From NCBI GenBank assembly GCA_936450465.1, contig OW388300.1, positions 47,382,358 to 47,446,357 of the forward strand: a stretch of 64,000 nucleotides of DNA, in the 5' to 3' direction. The DNA comes from Gibbula magus. Its lineage: Eukaryota > Mollusca > Gastropoda > Trochida > Trochidae. The translations under genes and the position numbers were made by a program. The number at the start of each line of letters is the position of its first letter. The first letter of the stretch is position 1. The notes beneath the pieces were generated by a model that was not told the origin of the DNA, ran no database searches, and saw nothing but the letters and a program-made list of their open reading frames with translations. Of the stretch, positions 24,901 through 35,000 are shown piece after piece.

Positions 24901-27900
24901 AGAACACCTAGAAACATACAGCCAAATGCCTACCTTTTGTTCTGCCTTAAATGATATATATACCAATTATAGGTTAAAGGGCATAGATAATGTTGGTAGA
25001 TTCACACATGCCATACCTTGTCATTGGTGTTACTTAATCGAGAAGGACTGACTGGCAGAACATATGATTTTAATGCTTATCATTTCAGTGAAGACACAGG
25101 TAAAGGTGTGAAGTCTTTGATAAAAAAAAACCCCAGGTATTGAACTACAGCTGGCCCGCACCAATTAGTCCAACTTAAGTTTGGCAACTTAGCTGTAACT
25201 ATAGATAAAAATACAAATTTGGGCTAGTAGTATTTAATAGGTCATAAAATTAGTTTGTGTAATTTAAATGAAATGTGTAATTTCGGCTTCAGCACATTGT
25301 GAAGTCCGTTACTCGATTTTCATTGAACAGAGGTAATCGTAATGTCATAAGCTTTGTCAGCTGATTATGTAACTGAGTAAGAACTATATGTGTTACGGAT
25401 GCATTTTTCGTTTAATTTGGTGCTACTTTTATGTTACCCAAGGGGGATAACTCCCAATATATTGTGTAATGGAGCACATGTGTTCGACGTGTAATGGAGG
25501 AAGTCAAGTTGCTTCAAAGGAATTTGGAGAATAAAAGCTCGCAATTAATCAAAGCCTTGGTGTTTCAGTGGTTCGGAAAAATATGTTTTCGATATTTTTA
25601 CTTTTTTCTAGCCTTAATTAAGAAATGAAAAAACAAATATTTGAGTGATCAACTTACAGGTTTTTCTAAGACGGCAGGATGGTACCCAGGACTTCAACAA
25701 CATGTGGAACGACTACAAGGCGGGATTTGGTAACCTTGATTCTGAATTCTGGTTGGGTGAGTACAATTAATCAAACATAACAAGCTCTGTTATCCACACC
25801 TGTTTATCACTGCATGTCATAAAACATATCATTTGAAAGTGACTGACTGTTATTTTTTAAGTAGTAAATATGATATATTTGGCGATTGGGGATGACTATT
25901 GCAAATTGAGTGAAATTATTCCAACTGAAATCAGCACATATCATATGTTGGTACGGATAAAAGCGAAATACAATTTTATGAAACACAATGGATGCATCTT
26001 TTACCAACACGGCGCATGCTTAGGTCTGGACAATTTTGTTTCCTTAAGTAAACGGTTAATAATGATATGTAGTACATTTTGTGTACATTGAAACTCATTG
26101 CACCATCGGTCGATGCTTGACGAAATTGCAAGTCACTTGATATAGATTATGAAGATTATGAAACCCACCAAGACATGAATTCCTATTACCACATCGTTGT
26201 GTTTTTAGTATCACTTATCTATCATCTCTTTACAGGGTAAAGTGCAAGTATTCAAAGTGTCGGTATCACTTAGTCATCCTCAACTTGTATGTTTCACAGT
26301 TGTCAGTTTTCAATTTTCAATTATAATGACACATTGGTACTCAATTGTCTCCAAACAGGAAATGACGCAATCAACCGCCTGACATCTGCAAAGCCGTCTG
26401 AGTTGAGAATCAACATGGAAGATTGGGAAGACCAATCAGGATACGCCACGTACAGCACGTTCAGGGTTGGAGATGAAGACGACAACTATCGCCTGGAAGT
26501 ATCTGGGTACCAGGGAAACAAAGGTAAGACCCATTTAACGGTAGCATTCAATCCTGCAAATTTCAAATTTTTCATCACGTATTTGAGGCTTTCTAAACTT
26601 ACTGTTGTTAAGTTTATCGCAGATGACAATGGTGGCTAGGCAAACGTGAAATGTGCAGGTGTGCTCATATTAATAACATGATCTCGGTTAATTTCAACCA
26701 TATGGGTAATACAGTTGTTTATCCTGTCCCGTCATAACTCAGGTTAGTCCTCTTCAATGACTATATCAAGCCTTACTGCATTTTGTTAACTTTTCTGTGC
26801 TAGCGTAGCAGCCCACGAGTTCAGGTGTTAATGAATTAAGGTGCTGCATGCTGCTTTGCTAGCACAGAAAAGTTGACGAGAATTAACAATGCTTGAAAAA
26901 GCTAGTGATGGAAACTTGCGCGAGAAATGAGTTTAGGAAAGAGTTGGCCACAAACACGCTTCTCTATCTCTGAATAATATAAGGTACATTTAACCTGCGG
27001 AGTTTGTAGCATAATGTTTGAAAATAATTCAAATAAGTTTTTCTTCGTCACGTTCGTCACAACATGTAAAACAAAAAAAAACATGTTGAGGACACATGTG
27101 ATTGTATGAATATCCTTTTTTTGTTAAAGATATAAACTAAACTATTATTCATAATTATACTTAAGAAATAGAATACTAAATATGTTTGTTCACTGGCGCA
27201 TAAACGATTGAAAAAGTGCGAGTTACACTGATATAAACGCCGTAGCTTGTGGAAGTAATTAATAAAACAGTTTAACTTTAGCGTTAGTAAAGCATTGAAC
27301 AAACTCATTATGAAATTTATTTCTTATACATTGAAGTTTTATGTAAACATGACTAGAACCCGTACCACCCTTTTGAAATATACCCCTGACAAGTATAAAG
27401 GCGTTGTAGAATGTTGTTCTTCCTGAAATGAAGTGATATCCCGTAAAAGGTCGTATGTGTTACCACCGGCGGAGGATAATGGGGATTATATTTCCTAAAA
27501 ATAAAATACTCGTTTTTTATTAGTTGACAGCCGATTCATTATTCCTTATGTTTCCGTCAGTCTTATTGTGTATAATTCCATGTACCCGTCAGTCTTACGG
27601 TGTATAATTCCAAATCCATAACACTGTGCAAAAAGTATTAAGAATTAACAATTGTGAGGAGTAAGCCAATATATGCAATGTTTCAGCTACCTTATGCGCA
27701 CATTAAGCCCTCTAATGAATGTAACTTCAGATTTTCAAAGGTGCATGGGGTCCTGAAATTTTAAAAAATGTATAAAATCACAATGCGAATACGAATTCGC
27801 CGTCATTTACGTCATTTTACTCGTATCCTTATGGCTCATCTTTTAACAAAGGTTTCAAGACTATTTTGATTTTTCCCCATGTCAAAAGTCGAGTCTTCTA

Positions 27901-28607
27901 AGGTGGATATATCACACACCGAAATTCAAAATTCGGCCTACGTACAGAGCGAGATCCAGACACGGGCTATCATCCCTGAACATTTCATGCCAATCAATAC
28001 TTTACATACAATCTGTGGAATAATAAAAATACACGTCAATAACAATAATTATGCTAATTGTTATTTATGTACCATCTTTGTACCATCATCCCTCTTCTGA
28101 AGGCACTGGTACAAAGATGGTACATGTACAGCAGATCGTATTACCATTGAGAGAAGCATACAACTTAAACAGTATTTTCATTTTTGCCCAACTCTTTATT
28201 ATCAATTGGATATTTTACAGTGTTTGTAACACCGCAAAAATAGTAATGAAGAACAATATGTAAAAACATTCAGTGTCACATTAAAGTAAGGGTAATCCGC
28301 GATTTGTAAACCTTTTGGATATATCCATCTTGCCAAGAGTGGAAGTGTACTTATTTGATTTCCAGGTGATTCCCTTGGCAGTCATAGCGGTGTGATGTTC
28401 TCAACCCCGGACATGGATAACGATAATAAGCAACAAGGAAACTGTGCCTCTCGTTACGCTTGTGGCTGGTGGTACAGGCGCTGTCACGACGCTCTGCTCA
28501 CCGGCAGGTACAATGACACCACGTTTGGGAGGGGCGTCAACTGGAGTACCTGGCATGGAGACTACTACTCCTTGAAGATGGCAGAGATGAAGCTGAGACC
28601 AATTTGA
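18956..28607 (+). CDS. Gene B: secreted PAN/apple + fibrinogen-related domain protein, 5 exons, 367 aa
   Basis: Exons 18956-19286, 24302-24570, 25660-25756, 26359-26523 and 28366-28607 have the same lengths and phases as gene A, giving 1104 nt in total. It has a signal peptide (about residues 1-27), a PAN/apple-like region, two tandem FReD N-terminal subdomains (111-155, 156-200), then FWLG at 230-233, the DMDND calcium-site motif at 303-307, Cys314/Cys327 with WWY, and terminal EMKLRP. Compared with A, exon 2 is about 89% identical in protein, exon 4 about 93%, exon 3 about 61% and exon 5 about 50%. B has lost PAN Cys66 (now Tyr) and gained Cys125 and Cys320. Introns are partly homologous to those of A; intron 1 also holds a 0.9-kb minisatellite. 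The likely role is a secreted recognition protein; the ligand is unknown. Confidence 0.9.
19855..20160. repeat. Hairpin MITE copy 2, diverged
   Basis: Contains gaattctgataccaaatata, a degenerate inverse arm, attctattcatcatccaaaatc and a body rich in tgacgtcat. The order matches 6223-6650 on the same DNA strand. Because genes A and B are inverted, the element has opposite orientations relative to them, so the two insertions are independent. Confidence 0.6.
20161..20985. other. Gene B intron 1, nothing recognised
   Basis: AT-rich intron sequence without exon-like or repeat structure that I can support. Confidence 0.45.
20986..21256 (-). pseudogene. LINE reverse transcriptase fragment
   Basis: The minus strand reads [17 protein letters not shown], then [13 protein letters not shown], then [11 protein letters not shown] and [18 protein letters not shown]. 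This is the N-terminal RT region of non-LTR retrotransposons (K..G.DG, then P..KKGD...NYR.I.L...l.K....i). It is cut off at the lower-coordinate end and lacks the YxDD region. It lies antisense in intron 1 of gene B. Confidence 0.75.
21260..23149. other. Gene B intron 1, nothing recognised
   Basis: AT-rich. The open frames in both strands lack domain signatures. Confidence 0.45.
23150..24075. repeat. 14-bp minisatellite with higher-order structure
   Basis: About 65 units of a 14-bp repeat, atagggaggtggat and variants (gtgaat, gttaat, ataatgag), fill intron 1 of gene B. Variant units recur in a fixed order. A distinctive marker, agatggataatgaggcgcta, occurs at 23391 and again 556 bp later at 23947, and a diverged form lies near 23176. 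This implies block duplications of many units. Long open frames across it are artefacts of the repeat. Confidence 0.92.
26784..26890. repeat. Fold-back repeat in gene B intron 4
   Basis: gttaacttttctgtgctagc near 26786 is inverted as gctagcacagaaaagttgac near 26857. A related gctttgctggaacagaaaag occurs near 56770. Confidence 0.75.
28066..28126. repeat. Short hairpin in gene B intron 4
   Basis: atgtaccatctttgtacca and tggtacaaagatggtacat are exact inverted arms with a loop of about 21 bp, ending 240 bp before the last exon. It may be a MITE remnant or an RNA hairpin; it contains no open gene. Confidence 0.75.
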
Positions 28608-28985
28608 ATTATTTAGGTTGCAAAAAATTGCTAAATCTTTCACGGACACAGTTTTTAGAAACAAAATGACGAGGGCGGTACGACATTCTTTTAATTTATT
28701 TTTGAAAAAAAATTATGCTGGAGGGGTACATTTTTTTTCTTATGATTTTTTTCTGAGTTTTTTCTTGTGCATACTTCTGAATTTGGAACAAATGTATTTG
28801 AAAAATACATTTATTGAAATCGTCCAGCTTGCATTTTGGCTAAACTGCTCTAACTACTTTAGGCTTCGCCCATACGTCAAAAGTAGTTTCAACGGGGTAA
28901 GAATAGTCATACAGTTGTTTGCTCAAATTTGGCAGAAAGGCACAGAGCAGAATGTCAGTGTTACATGGCTATGTTATATCTATAT

Positions 28986-28991
28986 AATAAA
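28986..28991 (+). promoter_or_regulatory. Possible polyadenylation signal of gene B
   Basis: AATAAA about 380 nt after the stop codon, in a 3' flank with no competing earlier canonical signal that I noticed. Confidence 0.4.
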
Positions 28992-29167
28992 TATATATTG
29001 TATAACTTAAATAGCCTAATATCACACACATTTGGAGGCATGTTTCCTAGTCTAAATTAGGACAGAATGTATTATTTTCCTACACAAGGAATTGTGGTTG
29101 CCTCGCACACTTTGAAATAAGGTGTCGACAAGATGACGAAAAGGTGAGCATTAGTGCCTATGATCAA

Positions 29168-29287
29168 AACATTCCCTTCTCTGTGCATCGTGGTTGATTA
29201 TCCGACGTCTATCAACATTGTTGCCTTTAGAAACTTTGTCTTTGGTTCTCTGTCATGATGCGCACAAGAAAGGGAATGTTTTTTTGA
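29168..29287. repeat. Fold-back repeat
   Basis: aaaacattcccttctctgtg and the inverted cacaagaaagggaatgtttt form the ends of a stem of about 120 bp. Confidence 0.65.
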
Positions 29288-29540
29288 TGCAATATACCTA
29301 CACTTTTCATTATTTAAAATTATATCTAAAATGTTAAGTTTTAAAGAACAATGTTTTCAGCGTTTGCTATTATTTACATATGTTTCTGTATATTTCTGTA
29401 TAAAAAACACAGACACTGAAACGCACACTGTCACACTGTCGTTTGAGAGATTTTAATGATTAATTTACTTCAAACTTTCAAATGTCCAATTGAGATAACA
29501 TATACTATTTATTCTTTGATATCGTTTAAAATTAGTAGCC

Positions 29541-30075
29541 CTGCATTGTGTCCTATAGACGTCCTCGTGTACATTATCACACATGCCTAAATGTTTCGAT
29601 TCTCTCCATCAGTCATAACCAATTGACGCCCTTCCTAGTCTAAATTAGGCCCTTCATTACAAATGCGATTAGCGAAGTAAAACATGAGTTCTGTTCAACA
29701 TACCAATCACTCATTCTTGCTGTAAATTATCAACGGTATATTACAACTATTAAGCACTGTGACAACTGTGCCTAAATTATACTCATACTCATCCCTGCAT
29801 TGTGTCCTATAGACGTCCTCGTGTACATTATCACACATGCCTAAATGTTTCGATTCTCTCCATCAGTCATAACCAATTGACGCCCTTCGTGTAATCCTCC
29901 CACAGGCCTAAATGCTTCGAATGTTGACATTTATTTGGGCATTACAAATGCGATTAGCGAAGTAAAACATGAGTTCTGTTCAACATACCAATCACTCATT
30001 CTTGCTGTAAATTATCAACGGTATTTTACAACTATTAAGCACTGTGACAACTGTGCCTAAATTATACTCATATCC
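29541..30075. repeat. Tandem duplication, unit about 254 bp
   Basis: The sequence from ctgcattgtgtcctatagac (29541) recurs from 29795 almost unchanged, with a short insertion (about 29891-29940) in the second unit. Both units run through cacatgcctaaatgtttcga and gcgattagcgaagtaaaaca. The near identity shows a recent event. No gene lies inside. Confidence 0.85.
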
Positions 30076-31343
30076 ATTTGCATATGGGTTATATTTCCGG
30101 GAAACCTATTTAGGCCTGTAAAATGAGAATGTTCACATCAGAATCATCGTTTTAGATGATGCAATGTATATATACGTATTACTAACATTTGAGTGACCTC
30201 TGTTCCGGGCATTTCTTTTCATCACTTATAAATTATTAAAGAAACTGTGAAGGCGACGTTTATTTTATCTGCCATTATATAATATCCACATTATCAACAT
30301 GTCAACATGATATTATGATCACTGATCGTCTTAGCATGAGACCTTTATATCTCACATGTGATTGTGTACAGCTTATATTCCCGAGTGTATTCAGATTGGT
30401 TTTAGTGTTTCTTGTATATGCATCCTCAAAAAATGAAGTCAAAGTATCTTCGATGTTCCCTTTATGTTGCTTACTGCAGTTATGGTCATATTTGTTTAAA
30501 GTACAGTTGAAGTTTTTGTCCTTCGTGGTTACAGCTTTTGTAAATTTCTAACTCTCAATAAAGTTCTTGGAAAAGTATTTATACTAACATTCCTTGAGTA
30601 ATTCTAGAACAAAACAAATCTAGTTATATGATCATTAATCATGTACATACCGAGTCGGACGAACGTGCACCATGGGTTATAGGGCTTCAAGGCAAATGTA
30701 GCCCACCCCTGTACTGGGAGAAGGTCTGACTCAATAATTTAACAATCATGTGCTTAAAAGGGTCAATGAACTAGCACCCCTGTACTGGACTCATTAGCAC
30801 TCCTGTACAGCTGCGTACCGAAAGTTTGCTCACCCGGTGGTGTATTTTAGTGCAAATATCATATAATTTGGCATGTCTCGTATCTTATCAACGCAAAATC
30901 CAGACCGATCACTTTGCATTTTCGCATTATAAAAAGACAGTTTAGTGTTCCAAAACATAATCCGATTTGATATCTCATAGTAAACAGTTACAATTTTGGT
31001 AGCTCTTTGAAGTGAACAGTGGTCAATCTTTTCAAAACTACAGTTTTTATTTTCTACTGTGCAATATTCACTAAGTGACCGACTTGGTCTAACATACATC
31101 ATATACATGTACTTCCTCTTATACTCATTCAATGTATATCTGATTAATTTGTTGCCATTTAGTCAATCTGATAAGTTTTATACAAACATTAATGAAAATT
31201 CAAAATTTGACCCCTTCTGTTTTTTTCATGATGCCAAATTTCATAAACATATACCACTGTCCTGAGGATCACAGGATTCGTTTAATAATGATTGTTTTAC
31301 TCATGGATGTATCATGATTCATTGTCATTTTATGTGATTTAAA
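30076..31343. other. Intergenic, no gene
   Basis: No domain-bearing frame. The phrase cacccctgtactgg is repeated near 30705 and 30775. Confidence 0.5.
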
Positions 31344-31510
31344 GGTCAATTATTTAACATGCATGTACTGGAAAAGGTCAATTATTTAACGAGCATGTAC
31401 TGGAAAATGGTCAATTATTTAATACGCATGTACTAGAAAATGGTCAATTATTTAACACGCATGCACTTGAAAATGGTCATATATTTAACACTCATGTACT
31501 GGAATAGGTC
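31344..31510. repeat. 32-33 bp minisatellite, 5 units
   Basis: Units begin ggtcaattatttaaca at 31344, 31376, 31409, 31442 and 31475, each ending gcatgtactggaaaa or a variant. It lies about 420 bp outside the left end of the large transposon. Confidence 0.9.
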
Positions 31511-31918
31511 AGTAATCAGGTAATCAACTACGCACACTTTTTTGAATGTCATCTTAAAAGGACAACACATATTCAGTTATCCATACTTTAACTTAAACAC
31601 ATGTAGATTTAGAACGAGCCATATATGAAAGATACTGATTTAGTATTTCATAAGAGAGGTTAATGTCAAAGCTATATTTAGACGGACCGCTCTCTATCTT
31701 TTCTGATACATTATCCATCCTCAAAGATATAACATGGAGAGTTTATTATAACTGTTTAACATATACCTATCAATGATATGGGATTTTTTTGCATAATAAG
31801 GAAACAGCACCGATATTGCTAACCGGTCGGGAAAATCTACATCAACCATATCAAACCGGTCTGCAAATCTAGATCAGGTCAGCCCGGGAGATGTTAGGTT
31901 AGAGTGATCTCCCTTTGC

Positions 31919-31927
31919 TTATAGGCA
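31919..31927. repeat. Left target site duplication
   Basis: TTATAGGCA, identical to 41767-41775 and immediately outside the left TIR. Confidence 0.88.
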
Positions 31928-31976
31928 GGTCGGCACTTGAGGCAATCCGGTGAAGCAGATTCATGAATATTCATAA
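31928..31976 (+). repeat. Left 49-bp TIR
   Basis: Exact inverse of 41718-41766. The inner end contains the palindrome catgaatattcat. Confidence 0.93.
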
Positions 31977-32026
31977 TCTGTCGTAAGTGCTCGGCAAGAT
32001 TTCCGAGTCTATTTATAGCCCATTAA

Positions 32027-32044
32027 CTCTGCGCATGCGCAGAG
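32027..32044. promoter_or_regulatory. Palindromic NRF-1-like site before transposon gene
   Basis: ctctgcgcatgcgcagag is a perfect palindrome containing TGCGCATGCGCA, the known consensus for animal NRF-1. It lies about 50 bp from the left TIR and 50-60 bp before the start codon. A similar cgcatgcgcag is near the right TIR at 41684. Confidence 0.55.
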
Positions 32045-32095
32045 ACCTACCAAACTTTTATAGGGCGCGATATTCAAACTTCATGACTTCCTTTG

Positions 32096-35000
32096 ATGGC
32101 CGTTACCATGGCCGATAGGGAATTTGAGTTAGACACGTTTGATGAGGTTATAGATCTTGTAAATGATGAGAGCAATTCAACGAACACTGACTTCTGTGTG
32201 TCGAAGAGCACAGTTTGTTCTTGTTTCTCAAATGAGACAAAATCAAGTAGGAATGATTGTGAATTTTTTCATTATTTTGAATCAGAAATTTGCAGGGTTT
32301 TGTGTACGTGTTATATTTTAAATTAACGTCCTTGTGAACGACTAGTTATAACTATACAAGGCATATATTTCTGTCTTCATTAATGCTTTTTTAATGTAAT
32401 ATATTGTAAATAAATAGTACAGAAGCACTTTTAAAAAAAAACCCACCTTTACCTGTCGTGTTCAATTGAAAAAAATAGCATCTATGTCAATGAAATTCTG
32501 AGCAAGCCTCGTAAATTAAACATTGCTGATTCTCACATTCACTAAGTACATTTAGAATAATTTTGACTTTCAGAATGTTTTTAAAAATACTTTTTGAAGA
32601 AAAATTTCAATTGAGCAAAGGTGACATCAAAATATATTATCAATGTATTATATAGTATACAAAATTATCCCAACCTAATGAGATTTATTTTTGTACATAC
32701 CTTTGCGACTTGCTTCACACTTTTTTTGAATGAGATACAGCAAGATTACACAAGAAATAAAAATTAATCAATGTGCAAGGGTAGAAACTAAATTCAAACA
32801 CATGGTAGCCTGTAGGACTACTAGTTTTGATTAACTAGCCCAATGAAAGTATCACTAGCCCAAATCCCCCTAGAAAGCTAACAAATATAAAATGTTATTT
32901 GAACTTCAATGGCAAGTATTTTCCCTACTTCCCTAATGATTGAGAATTTTTTAAAGGTCCACAGGGCTAGCAGAAGGTAACATTTATTACCCTTGTGTCA
33001 TTTTTACTAGCTGAACTAGTGTTAATTTTAGTCTTGCAATGTGTATGGCCTTGCAAATAAATGATAAAAAAAACACGGTCAATGTAATGAACTTTTATTT
33101 TTTTGTTGTAATCACAAACTTTCAAATTTTTTGTACACATAATGGAAAAGATTTCACACTGATATCCCTAAAACATAATTCACGACACATTTGTATCATA
33201 TGGAAACACAGTTGGCTAATTACATTGCAATTGTTCTTGTAAAATAGTCTCAAACAAATTAAGTGTCATTATTTTTCAATATCTTACAACAATTACATAA
33301 GAACAGCAACATTTTTTTGACAACAGGTCCTCTAATGTGAAATACAAGACTTTTCGGAGTATATTCTTACTCCTTCATCAGGTGGAATGTAAGGAAATTA
33401 AAAAATGTATATGAATCCTATTATTATTTCTTACATTCCCCCTGTTGAAGTAGTAAGTATATACTCCGAAATGATGTGTATTTTCATACAAGAGAAGTTG
33501 TTGTCAAAATATTTTCCTGTTATTTTATTAACACTTCTAAATGACATTCAAATATATAAACATTTACAGACTTGTTATTTAGAAAATCAAATAAGTTACA
33601 AAAACACAGATGTTAAGGAGTTTCCGCAAATGAATTATACTGGGGTCATTACAACTAAAAAAATATTGAGTGTAATATAGTCAACATTCATAATGTTATG
33701 CACAATGATCTTCAATTCACAGGACTATCACATGTATATATCTATTCCCTTTTGACAGAAATATTTTTTTGAATTGTAACGTGGTACAACCATAAATATC
33801 TATCAATGAATACAAGGGTTAATATCCAATAAATCACTATCATCGAAATTCCCAGGGTGTTAATGGCAATTAAAGTTAAAACGTGTTTCATCATGTTTGA
33901 TACATTTAATGACATTTTTAATTACGTATGAACAATAATATATTTCTATACATTTATTCAGAAATTTGCAAGCACAAGATCTATTTTGAAGATCCTCAGG
34001 CATCAAAAGGTTCTTCATTACCTAGCGGTGTAGCGTTTATAATAAACGGCATCATCCACTTGGACTGCCATCAAGGGCCAGACCGACACCATGCAAGGAA
34101 ACAAAGAATAAACAATGAGGTTCAGGTAACTCGTCTTAATGAAATCATACACAGACATTATACACTTTTCATTATTGGAACATGTAGAGCACATTAACAA
34201 TTCACTCATAATTACAACATTTCTCTGTAATAATAATTCACAAAAAAGTTAAATAAACATGACATAATTATGAAATTACCTGGAAAAACACAGTATGTCT
34301 GATAATCTTAAAAGTATCATTTCAGGGTGATCATGAGTTTGCCAAGAAGAAATTCCTGGTGCAAAATACAAAAAAACGCAACTGTGCTGCTGGCGTGACT
34401 ATCAGGGAAATTACAGTGTTTCCCGAATATTCAGTAAGTATCTTTGAATGGCATATAATTCTAATTATGAAACTCTTAATCATAACAGTAACTATTGTTT
34501 CAGTTTTACCGGTACAGCTTCATTGCCTATACAAGTCAAACTTTTTATATTTCATGTATTTAACCCCATTTTAGGTTAAGGACAATGACACCAAAAACCA
34601 CAGAGATAGAACATCTGCGACTTTAAAGTCAGATCTTCAATCACCATCATATGATGAAGTGTTGTACCACAAAAATACTTTGTGAAACTGCCCTATCCAG
34701 ATGAACACACAAACCATTTCAAAGGAGAGGTAATAGAATATTGCATTCGACTTATTTCAAATTATTGCCTACGAGGGCAATCATATTGTGGTTCACATTT
34801 TTCATACGATGCCCAGGGCAAAATATCAATATGTCCTGGTGACGTAAAGTCATAAAATGACTTCATGCTCCAAATACTGTGACGGCGGGTCGCCAACCTA
34901 TGGTTAAAAGTGGATTTTAGCGTATTTTCCTTAATTTCACGACTTTGTTAATAAACCGAATATTATATTCGTGTCTGTTGTTCTATGTTAACTACACTCG

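Noticed and set aside
28618..29010. 130-residue frame right after gene B
   Set aside because: It falls in the probable 3' UTR of gene B; composition is low-complexity Phe/Leu-rich from T-rich DNA.
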